A stretch of 11,371 nucleotides of DNA from CAZBWE01 sp964581905 (GTDB lineage: Bacteria; Planctomycetota; Phycisphaerae; Sedimentisphaerales; Anaerobacaceae), in NCBI GenBank assembly GCA_964581905.1, contig CAZOQJ010000077.1:1-11371 (forward strand). The letters run 5' to 3'. Made by a program: the position numbers and the translations under genes. Position 1 is the stretch's first letter. Each line of letters opens with the position of its first letter. The notes under the pieces are model-generated. The model made no database searches, had not been told where the DNA came from, and saw only the letters and a list, made by a program, of their open reading frames with translations. This document shows positions 4,901 to 11,371 of the stretch, one piece after another.

Positions 4901-7696
4901 ATGGAAGAAACTGAGCAAATCCAGTCCACAGGACGCCCTACGGCGGAGCGGTTCGAGAAGATGCGTATTCTCGATGAGCTTAAAAACTCCTACCTTAACT
5001 ATGCGATGAGCGTGATTGTCTCGCGTGCTCTGCCGGACGTTCGCGATGGGCTGAAACCCTCGCAAAGACGCATATTGGTTGCGATGAACGATTTGAACCT
5101 CGGCCCGCGCAGCAAACACCGCAAATGCGCCAAAATCGTCGGTGATACCGGCGGTAACTATCATCCGCACGGCGACCAGGCGACCTACGGAACGCTGGTA
5201 CGTTTGGGCCAGGACTGGAATATGCGTTATCCATTGATAAATCCGCAGGGTAACTTCGGCAGTATCGATGCGGACCCGCCGGCTGCTATGCGATATACTG
5301 AGGCACGAATGGCTGCGCCGGCAATGGAAATACTTGAAGATATTAACCACGATACCGTGGATTTTGTGCCAAACTATGATGAAACGCGGACCGAGCCGAC
5401 GGTTTTGCCTTCGAAGTTTCCGAATCTTCTGGTCAATGGCTCGACCGGAATCGCCGTCGGAATGGCCACTAATATCCCGCCGCACAATATTGCCGAGGTT
5501 TGTGACGCGCTGCTATTGCTCATTGAAGATGCTAACTGTGGTTTCAAGGATATTATCAAGTGCCTGCCAGGCCCGGACTTTCCAACAGGTGGAATCATTT
5601 GCGGTAGAAATGGTATTGTAGCTGCCTACACCACCGGCAAAGGCCATTTGACAGTCCGAAGCAAAGTGGATATCGAAATAAGCAAAAGGGGACGGCAAAA
5701 TATTATCATAACTGAGATACCCTATATGGTCGTTAAGACCACGATTGTCTCCAAAATTGCAGAATGTGTTAAAAAGGGCACAATTACTGAAATTGCCGAT
5801 GTCAGGGACGAATCGGACCGCCATGGGCTGCGGATTGTCGTGGACTTGAAAAAGGATGCCGATGCCGAAGTTGCATTAAACAAGCTGTACCGTTATACCC
5901 CTTTGCAGAGCACTTTTGCTATCGCTAATATTGCACTGGTCAGTAACAGGCCTGAAACGCTTAATATCAAGCAGATACTCAGTTGCTTTATTGACCACCG
6001 CAAAGAAGTTATCCGCAGGAGAAGCAGGTTCTTATTAAAAAGATGCAGGAACAGGGCCCACATTCTGGAAGGGCTTATTTTAGCCGTTAGTGACATCGAT
6101 GAAATCATTGAGCTGATAAAAAAGTCACCCGATGCACCAACCGCGAAGCTGAACCTGATGAAAAAGCCGCTGAAGCTGGCTGAGGTGGCTACACTTAAAA
6201 AAATTCTGCCAAAGAACTTTATTAAAGAAAAAACCAAAGGCAAACATTTCCTGACCGGTCCGCAGGCCGATGCGATTTTGACGATGCAGCTGCAGAGATT
6301 GACCGGCCTGGAGATGGAAAAGCTAGCCAAAGAATACGCTGGCATTATTGAGCAGATAGAAGGTTACGAAGCAATCCTGGCCAATGAGAATATCCTGATG
6401 GATTTCATTCGTGAGGACATCTACGAAATAAAAGAAAAATATGGTGACAAAAGGCGGACACAAATCGCAGCCGAAGTTGAGCAATTGGATATCGAAGATT
6501 TGATAACCGAAGAGGAAGTTATTGTTACAGTCAGTCATGGCGGATATGTTAAGCGAATGCCGATGGACACATACCGCAGACAGGGGCGGGGCGGCAGAGG
6601 AATCATCGGCTCGGATACCAAAGAAGGTGATTTCATAAAGCACCTATTTGTTGCTTCTACGCATGATTATCTGCTTATTTTTACAAATCGCGGCAAATGC
6701 TACTGGCTGAAGGTCTATGACGTTCCCAGTATGTCCAGGCAGAGCAAAGGCAGAAATATCGTCAACCTGCTCAAACTCGCAAATCAGCAGATTGCCTCGA
6801 TAATTAATGTCAGCAGTTTCAAGGGTGAAGACGAGCAGATGCAGCGACAGCTTGTTATGGCTACGAAAAATGGCATTATTAAGAAGACGAAGTTGTCAGC
6901 TTACGGCAACCCGAGGTCAACCGGTGTTATTGCCATTAATCTCGACCCTAACGATGATTTGATTGGAGTTACGCTGACCACGGGAACCAATCATATTGTG
7001 CTTGGTACACGAGAAGGGATGACGATACGCTTTGATGAGAAACAGGTTCGTTCAATGGGACGTGCCTCGCGTGGCGTTAAAGGTATCAGGCTTCGTTCGG
7101 GTGATGCTGTGGTCGGTATGGTGATTGTAGAAGAAAAAGCCGCCCTGTTTACAGTCTGCGAAAATGGATATGGCAAACGCACCGGTTTTGAAAACTATCG
7201 GTCTCAAAGCCGAGGTGGAATTGGCCTTAAAAACATAAAAACTACCGCTCGCAACGGCAAGGTGGTTGCCCTCGAAGCGGTTCAGGCTAACGATGATTTA
7301 ATGTTGATAACCGCAAATGGGATGATAATTCGTACAGGCCTTGACGAAATCCGCTCGATTGGCAGGAATACACAGGGCGTGCGTTTAATCAAGCTCAAAT
7401 CCGGCGATAAGCTCGTCGCAGCCGAAAAAATAGTTGGTGAATCGGATGAAGTCAAAACGGGAGAAAAAACAGATAATAATCAAAAACCTGCTCTGAAATC
7501 TGAAGCTAAGGCCAAATCAGGACCGAAAGCTAAACCTAAACCTGAGCCGAAGGCGAAGGCCAAACAAAAACCTAAAACTAAGCCTAAAACTAAATCTAAA
7601 CCGAAAGCCAAAGCTAAGCCAAAAGCCAAATCTAAGTCCGGGCTGAAAGTTAAACCCAGGAAAAAGGTTAAGAAAAAAACTCGCAAATCGAGATAG
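4901..7696 (+). CDS. gyrA: DNA gyrase subunit A with a long basic C-terminal tail
   Basis: GyrA is the DNA cleavage and wrapping subunit of the type II topoisomerase that introduces negative supercoils with GyrB. The 931-residue product has the winged-helix breakage domain (NYAMSVIVSRALPDVRDGLKP, 33-53) and the catalytic tyrosine Tyr132 in AAMRYTEAR. A coiled-coil gate and six beta-pinwheel blades follow from about residue 540. The GyrA box QGRGGRG (561-567) favours gyrase over topoisomerase IV. Two features are odd. The HGDQATYG stretch (90-97) has Gln93 and Gly97 where E. coli has Ser83 and Asp87. Residues 848-931 form a Lys/Pro/Ala tail with 32 Lys. I chose the ATG at 4901 over 4811 because the family begins just before the ILDELKNSYLNYAM region and a promoter lies in between. 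GGAAGG lies 13 bases upstream. Confidence 0.96.
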   Translation: MEETEQIQSTGRPTAERFEKMRILDELKNSYLNYAMSVIVSRALPDVRDGLKPSQRRILVAMNDLNLGPRSKHRKCAKIVGDTGGNYHPHGDQATYGTLVRLGQDWNMRYPLINPQGNFGSIDADPPAAMRYTEARMAAPAMEILEDINHDTVDFVPNYDETRTEPTVLPSKFPNLLVNGSTGIAVGMATNIPPHNIAEVCDALLLLIEDANCGFKDIIKCLPGPDFPTGGIICGRNGIVAAYTTGKGHLTVRSKVDIEISKRGRQNIIITEIPYMVVKTTIVSKIAECVKKGTITEIADVRDESDRHGLRIVVDLKKDADAEVALNKLYRYTPLQSTFAIANIALVSNRPETLNIKQILSCFIDHRKEVIRRRSRFLLKRCRNRAHILEGLILAVSDIDEIIELIKKSPDAPTAKLNLMKKPLKLAEVATLKKILPKNFIKEKTKGKHFLTGPQADAILTMQLQRLTGLEMEKLAKEYAGIIEQIEGYEAILANENILMDFIREDIYEIKEKYGDKRRTQIAAEVEQLDIEDLITEEEVIVTVSHGGYVKRMPMDTYRRQGRGGRGIIGSDTKEGDFIKHLFVASTHDYLLIFTNRGKCYWLKVYDVPSMSRQSKGRNIVNLLKLANQQIASIINVSSFKGEDEQMQRQLVMATKNGIIKKTKLSAYGNPRSTGVIAINLDPNDDLIGVTLTTGTNHIVLGTREGMTIRFDEKQVRSMGRASRGVKGIRLRSGDAVVGMVIVEEKAALFTVCENGYGKRTGFENYRSQSRGGIGLKNIKTTARNGKVVALEAVQANDDLMLITANGMIIRTGLDEIRSIGRNTQGVRLIKLKSGDKLVAAEKIVGESDEVKTGEKTDNNQKPALKSEAKAKSGPKAKPKPEPKAKAKQKPKTKPKTKSKPKAKAKPKAKSKSGLKVKPRKKVKKKTRKSR
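7508..7640 (+). repeat. Degenerate hexanucleotide repeat encoding the GyrA tail
   Basis: The DNA repeats AAR-CCN and AAR-GCN/ACN dicodons, giving Lys-Pro, Lys-Ala and Lys-Thr dipeptides. Third-position variation shows that it is not a recent pure expansion, but the 6-bp period would allow in-frame length change. The opposite strand stays open as a Leu/Gly/Phe-rich frame purely because of this repeat. Confidence 0.7.
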
Positions 7697-7718
7697 CCCT
7701 TTGCCGGTGTGAGCTCAA

Positions 7719-8717
7719 ATGGCCGAGAGTAAGACAAAGACGAAGAAAGGAAATGAGCTGATATATGTTATAGCCGGCGAGGATGAATCTCTGGTCAATT
7801 TATATTGTCAGCAGCTGCTTGATGAATTGATAGAAGCGTCGCAAAGAGCGACAGGGGTGTTTGACGCTGACCCAAACCGTGTTTCAATTTCTGATGTTCT
7901 GGATGAGCTGAGGACACTACCTTTTTTAACGGAAAAGCGAGTAGTCCTGGTAAGGCGGGCGGACAAATTCATTTCTCAAAATCGTGAGTTACTTGAAAAG
8001 TATTTCGACAGCCCCTGTCCTACCGGCATACTAATTCTGACGGTTGGCAACTGGGATACACGAACGAGATTAGCTAAGAAGCTTGCCGGCAGCGGCAAAC
8101 TCATAACGGTAACGCAGCCCAAAGGACGGCAATTGCAGAGGCGTTTGGTTGATTATGCCCGGCAGGCACACGGAAAGAGATTAGCTCAAAATGCTGCTGA
8201 AATTCTGGTTGAGTGTATAGGTGATGAGTTGCCGATACTTTATAGTGAAGTTGACAAGCTGGCGCTGTTTACAGATGCCGAAAAGGTTATTGACGTCCAG
8301 CATATAGAGTCATTGATTGGACATAATCGCATATACGGTGCCTTTGCGGTCATTGATTCCTGTTTGGCGGGCAGTTCCGCTGGCGCGATTTCTCGGCTGA
8401 GGAATATGTTCGCCGAGGATAAAAACGCTGAGTACACTGTTGTTGGTGCTTTTGCGTTTCATTTTCGCAGGATGTTTAATGCCAAGGTTCTTCTTGAAGG
8501 GGGACACAGCCCTGCTGATGTTGCGGGCAGGTTAAGAATCTGGGGAAACACAAACGGCTTTTTTGCAATGCTTGGCAGGATGAGCTTAGAGCAGATTGGT
8601 GCAACCTTGCAAAAATTAGCGGCGATTGATTACGCCATCAAAACCGGCCAAACAAAAGCCAACGTGGCAATAGAGCAATTAGTGCTCGGACTAACTACTG
8701 GCTTCGATAAACTTTGA
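7719..8717 (+). CDS. holA: DNA polymerase III delta subunit
   Basis: HolA is the delta subunit of the clamp loader, which opens the beta sliding clamp during replication. The 332-residue length and layout fit the family. An AAA+-like N-terminal domain without a usable Walker A motif begins at ELIYVIAGEDESLV (13-26). Next comes the LRTLPFLTEKRVVLVRRAD segment (about 64-82) and a run typical of delta, LPILYSEVDKLALF. A helical collar domain forms the last 120 residues, including YGAFAVIDSCLAG and an IKTGQTKANVAIEQLVL end. It starts 22 bp after the gyrA stop, so co-transcription is likely, and both genes serve replication. The Shine-Dalgarno site (GGTGTGAG) is weak. The first ten residues are Lys-rich. 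Confidence 0.92.
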   Translation: MAESKTKTKKGNELIYVIAGEDESLVNLYCQQLLDELIEASQRATGVFDADPNRVSISDVLDELRTLPFLTEKRVVLVRRADKFISQNRELLEKYFDSPCPTGILILTVGNWDTRTRLAKKLAGSGKLITVTQPKGRQLQRRLVDYARQAHGKRLAQNAAEILVECIGDELPILYSEVDKLALFTDAEKVIDVQHIESLIGHNRIYGAFAVIDSCLAGSSAGAISRLRNMFAEDKNAEYTVVGAFAFHFRRMFNAKVLLEGGHSPADVAGRLRIWGNTNGFFAMLGRMSLEQIGATLQKLAAIDYAIKTGQTKANVAIEQLVLGLTTGFDKL

Positions 8718-9007
8718 AACTCTATAATAGTTACGCTCTCTGCGGTGAGTTCGGAACCGAAGAGGGCGGGATTAGAAATGTCATCTCTTTGTAGTATTCT
8801 TTTCCCTTGTCAGGTTTTGCAGATAGTTTAGCGGTCGCCGCGGCGCCCAGCCAGGGTAATCTCCGGCAGTTTTGCAATTTTTTTAAATTTTTCCAGCTAT
8901 AAACCACTTAAGTTTGGTCTTTTGTCTTCGACAATAATATGAAGAGTATCTGTCAATTGCGGCGCATCGTTTTTTAAGTGCCTAACATTATAGTGGGGCA
9001 GAGAGTA
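8718..9007 (+). other. 290-bp gap with promoter-like and palindromic elements
   Basis: No gene is visible. A perfect TATAAT lies at 8723-8728, six bases after the holA stop, but its -35 is poor. TTCGG-AA-CCGAA is a small inverted repeat near 8750. A GC-rich 10-bp palindrome CGCCGCGGCG (8836-8845) stands out in AT-rich DNA. T-runs follow at about 8879-8892, without a good adjacent stem. TTGTC-TTC-GACAA (8922-8934) lies between weak -35-like (TTGGTC, 8914) and -10-like (TAATAT, 8935) words and could be an operator for the next gene. Confidence 0.35.
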
Positions 9008-9370
9008 ATGGCTGATAATACGGGCCTGTTGGCGAAAGAAAGCGTTTCATTTACTGATGAAAAACCACCTGTATGCACGGGGGGGCATTCAGGTGTAAAT
9101 CAAATATCGGCTGCAGATGTAAAGCTGCCGACGATTGATGATATTCTTGAAGATGCGCTTGTCGGTATTAGGCCTGCTGAACACCTGACCGAACGTGAGA
9201 CAGAAATTCTGAAATTGATTGTCAGGGGTAATACCAATAAGAAAATAGCTCAGAAACTTTATCGAGCCGAGCGAACAGTTGAATACCATCGCAACCGGCT
9301 TATGCGCAAACTCGGAGCCCATAATGCGGCTGATTTAGTCAGACGCGCTATCGCTATGGGAGTTGTGTAA
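9008..9370 (+). CDS. Orphan LuxR/GerE-type helix-turn-helix DNA-binding protein
   Basis: The 120-residue product ends in a complete LuxR/NarL-type helix-turn-helix domain (about 58-120): LTERETEILKLI, then GNTNKKIAQKL and the recognition-helix region RTVEYHRNRLMRKL, then a closing helix with NAADLVRRAI. It should bind DNA as a dimer and regulate transcription. The N-terminal 57 residues are polar, probably flexible, and show neither a receiver Asp pattern nor an autoinducer domain, so how it is controlled is unknown. I chose the ATG at 9008, preceded by a purine-rich GGGGCAGAGAG, over the GTG at 8978. It stands alone between holA and the glucan phosphorylase gene. A hairpin with a G-run lies in its N-terminal coding part. 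No terminator is evident after it. Confidence 0.85.
   Translation: MADNTGLLAKESVSFTDEKPPVCTGGHSGVNQISAADVKLPTIDDILEDALVGIRPAEHLTERETEILKLIVRGNTNKKIAQKLYRAERTVEYHRNRLMRKLGAHNAADLVRRAIAMGVV
9066..9095 (+). repeat. Intragenic 11-bp hairpin with G-rich loop
   Basis: Arms CACCTGTATGC (9066-9076) and GCATTCAGGTG (9085-9095) pair at 10 of 11 positions, with one T-T mismatch. The loop is ACGGGGGG, and the full G-run (9079-9085) is seven bases. It lies 58 bases into the coding sequence of the helix-turn-helix gene, upstream of its DNA-binding domain. Confidence 0.65.
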
Positions 9371-9505
9371 TAGCTTCAATTATGCTGTGGTTTTTTAATT
9401 TTGTCCTCCTTTTGAGCAGTTCTTCAAAATCTCCTGTCTAAAGTTTTTTTACAGTTCATCCTGTACAAAATCAGGTGTTTTCCGAAATTGATTCGCAGCG
9501 AGGAT

Positions 9506-9533
9506 TTGACGACTAATCCAACAAGGTTATATA
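9506..9533 (+). promoter_or_regulatory. Promoter of the glucan phosphorylase gene
   Basis: TTGACG (9506-9511) and TATATA (9528-9533) are 16 bp apart; TATAAC (9530-9535) at 18 bp is an alternative -10. The -10 lies in a perfect 10-bp palindrome GTTATATAAC (9526-9535). The predicted start is near G9541, which gives a leader of about 95 bases. The rest of 9371-9505 holds T-rich DNA with a weak TACAG/CTGTA pair at 9450-9465 and no gene. Confidence 0.6.
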
Positions 9534-9540
9534 ACTTTTT

Positions 9541-9630
9541 GCAGACAAGGTCTGCTCTTACAAGGTGTAACCTTAGAAAGAATGATAATCATGATGGGCC
9601 AATAGGCAGCAAAAAATTGGCTAAGGGAGA
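9541..9630 (+). promoter_or_regulatory. Structured leader of the glucan phosphorylase mRNA
   Basis: The predicted transcript opens with a perfect hairpin GCAGAC-AAG-GTCTGC (9541-9555), then has a small ATGAT-A-ATCAT repeat (9582-9592) and a GCCAAT/ATTGGC stem (9598-9603 with 9616-9621, 12-base loop). This last stem ends three bases before the strong Shine-Dalgarno site GGGAGA (9625-9630). At DNA level AAGGTTA (9523-9529) and TAACCTT (9568-9574) form an outer inverted repeat around the start site. It matches no riboswitch class that I recognise. Confidence 0.45.
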
Positions 9631-9635
9631 ATTAT

Positions 9636-11371
9636 ATGGCTTTTAAGAGCATTTTCGTTTACCCGAAGTTGCCGGAGAACCTGCAGCGTTTATATGAGCT
9701 GGCTTCTAATGTATGGTCTACCTGGAATCATGAAGCGATAGAGCTTTTCTATCGTATAGATTCTCGAATCTTTAGAGAGGCTAATCACAATCCTCTAAAG
9801 CTTTTGCATAGTCTCAGCAAAGAAAAGTTGAGCGACCTATCGAGCGACGGGGGCTTTCTGAGCGAGGTTGAAAAGGTATGGGGAAGATTTCAAAATTATC
9901 TCCAGTACCCCGGCACTTTCAAAGACGAGTATGCCAGCGAGTGTAATTTCGAAGAGAATGAGGTAATCGCCTACTTTTCAATGGAATTCGGCCTTCACGA
10001 ATCCATACAGATATATGCCGGTGGATTGGGTATCTTAGCTGGAGATTTTCTAAAGGGTGCTTCCGATTTGGGCATGCCTGTTATTGGTATTGGATTGTTG
10101 TATAAGTTTGGTTATTTCACCCAGCATATAGATATAAATGGGTATCAGCAGGAAACGTTTAACAGGTTCGAAAACCATCTTGTCCCTGTTAAGGAATTGC
10201 AAGATTCGCAGGGCAACTGGGCTCACGTTAAAGTAAGGATTGCGGATGAGGATGTAAAAGTTAAGCTGTGGAAAATCGATGTCGGCAAATCGAAGCTGAT
10301 ATTGCTTGATACGGACATAGAAGACAATCCTTCCCATTTGCGTGATATCACTAATGAGCTTTATGTGGGTGACCGCGAGAAAAGACTACAGCAGGAACTG
10401 GTTTTGGGAATTGGGGGTATCAAGGCTTTGGAGGTTTTGGGAATAAAGACCAAAATCTATCACTTCAATGAGGGACATTCGGCTTTTGCCATCATAGAAA
10501 GACTGCGGGACTTGATGACAAACCAGAAGTTTTCATTTCCCGAAGCAAAGGCCATCATAAGAAATTCGACGGTGTTTACAACCCACACGCCTGTTATAGC
10601 AGGCAATGAAAATTTCGATACCGATTTGGTTAAAAAGTATCTCCAGCCGGAGGTTAAAGCAATGGGACTTGCGTTTGATGAAGTCGCACGTCTGGGCTGC
10701 GTAAGTGGCAATACAGATGTTTTCTGGCTGCCGGTCTTTGCAATGCAGTTCTCCCGATATATTAACGGTGTTTCAAAACAGCATGCTCAAATGTCTCGGA
10801 AGATGTGGTCTGGCATTTTCCCGGAAAGGCCGACGATGGAAATACCCATAAAAGCTATTACCAATGGTGTACATATATCCTGGATAAGCCAGCCTTTTAA
10901 TGAACTGTTTAATCGGTATCTGAGGCCTCATTATGTACATTGCGATAAGAAGGGAGATGTCTGGAAGACCGTTTATGATATTCCGGACGAGGAATTATGG
11001 GAAGAACATCGCAGAAACAAAAGGGATTTAATAAACTTCATAAGGAGGCAATTCAACCACCAGCCACTCGCCGAGGAACATTCCAGTCTTAGAAAACCGG
11101 ATGTAAACCTGTCGCTTAATACCGACTATCTAACGATAGTTTTTGCCAGGCGTTTTGCGGCATATAAAAGACCGACTTTGATTCTCAGAGATAAGCAACG
11201 ATTCAGTAAGATTCTGACCAATTCGGCAAAGCCGGTACAAATGATTTTTGCGGGGAAAGTTCATCCTGCGGATACGGCAAGCAAAGGGATGATTAAAGAG
11301 ATAATCGATTTTGCTAAAGAGTTCAATGTAGAAGACAGAGTAATTTTCCTGGAAAATTACGATATGAATAT
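9636..11371 (+). CDS. glgP: Alpha-glucan (glycogen/maltodextrin) phosphorylase, 3' end outside window
   Basis: The enzyme cleaves alpha-1,4-glucans with phosphate to release glucose 1-phosphate, the entry step of glycogen or maltodextrin breakdown (glycosyltransferase family 35, PLP-dependent). The 578 codons present start with the short helical domain found in the bacterial/archaeal-type enzymes (DUF3417-like, LPENLQRLYELASNVWSTWN, 12-31). Then come YFSMEFGLHES (113-123), the AGGLGILAGD loop (128-137), HFNEGHSAF (276-284), TTHTPV (315-320), TNGVH (409-413) and ARRFAAYKRP (504-513). The frame is open to the window edge, ending in RVIFLENYDMN. The PLP-binding lysine is expected further downstream and cannot be checked. 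The ATG at 9636 has a strong GGGAGA five bases upstream. The PLP-dependent fold makes a starch synthase assignment unlikely. Confidence 0.95.
   Translation, partial: MAFKSIFVYPKLPENLQRLYELASNVWSTWNHEAIELFYRIDSRIFREANHNPLKLLHSLSKEKLSDLSSDGGFLSEVEKVWGRFQNYLQYPGTFKDEYASECNFEENEVIAYFSMEFGLHESIQIYAGGLGILAGDFLKGASDLGMPVIGIGLLYKFGYFTQHIDINGYQQETFNRFENHLVPVKELQDSQGNWAHVKVRIADEDVKVKLWKIDVGKSKLILLDTDIEDNPSHLRDITNELYVGDREKRLQQELVLGIGGIKALEVLGIKTKIYHFNEGHSAFAIIERLRDLMTNQKFSFPEAKAIIRNSTVFTTHTPVIAGNENFDTDLVKKYLQPEVKAMGLAFDEVARLGCVSGNTDVFWLPVFAMQFSRYINGVSKQHAQMSRKMWSGIFPERPTMEIPIKAITNGVHISWISQPFNELFNRYLRPHYVHCDKKGDVWKTVYDIPDEELWEEHRRNKRDLINFIRRQFNHQPLAEEHSSLRKPDVNLSLNTDYLTIVFARRFAAYKRPTLILRDKQRFSKILTNSAKPVQMIFAGKVHPADTASKGMIKEIIDFAKEFNVEDRVIFLENYDMN

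Noticed and set aside
4847..5485. 212-residue minus-strand frame over the gyrA start
   Set aside because: It is a shadow of the strongly conserved gyrA frame and shows no domain or ribosome-binding site.
7480..7737. Minus-strand frame opposite the GyrA tail, Leu/Gly/Phe-rich
   Set aside because: It is the complement of the Lys-Pro/Lys-Ala dicodon repeat and mimics membrane segments only by composition.
8831..8892. Intrinsic terminator after holA (GC palindrome plus T-runs)
   Set aside because: The palindrome has no loop-sized centre for a stable RNA stem with strong arms, and the T-run is more than 30 bases away.
8978..9007. GTG start for the helix-turn-helix gene
   Set aside because: No ribosome-binding site precedes it, whereas the ATG at 9008 has a purine-rich site; the ten extra residues show no conserved feature.

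Overview
The window reads as chromosomal DNA of a bacterium, most likely an uncultured member of the Planctomycetota and probably Phycisphaerae. This placement is inferred from three things: intergenic DNA crowded with short degenerate repeats of a kind I associate with metagenome-assembled Phycisphaerae genomes, Lys/Pro/Ala-rich extensions on housekeeping proteins, and generally weak Shine-Dalgarno sites. No marker gene here proves it. I see no rRNA, tRNA, CRISPR array, transposase, phage or toxin-antitoxin gene.

Left part (1-3600), transcribed leftwards. A good sigma70-type promoter (3095-3122) drives rplM (L13) and rpsI (S9), which end at a strong intrinsic terminator (2073-2100). Next come an EamA/DMT-type transporter and argC (arginine biosynthesis). 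A CTCTGTG-type short repeat follows argC.

Middle part (3063-4190) is about 1.1 kb without a convincing gene. It is a mosaic of short repeats and perfect hairpins, bounded on the rplM side by a second, distal promoter (3568-3595) whose predicted start lies at a perfect 7-bp hairpin. A roughly 50-bp direct repeat occurs twice, 500 bp apart. A small four-helix membrane protein of unknown function (4190-4687, minus strand) follows, and a tandem double-hairpin repeat sits in the divergent gap before gyrA.

Right part (4811-11371), transcribed rightwards: gyrA (DNA gyrase subunit A) and holA (DNA polymerase III delta), spaced like an operon and both acting in DNA replication; a 290-bp gap; a small orphan LuxR/GerE-type helix-turn-helix protein; a hairpin-rich promoter and leader; and the first 578 codons of a GT35 alpha-glucan phosphorylase (glgP type) that runs off the window.

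No clearly new multi-gene system is visible. The most interesting signals are: the gyrase A subunit, with non-canonical residues at both main quinolone-contact positions and an 84-residue Lys/Pro/Ala tail; the repeat and hairpin mosaic upstream of rplM; the structured leader of the glucan phosphorylase; and a long hairpin with a G-rich loop inside the helix-turn-helix gene.
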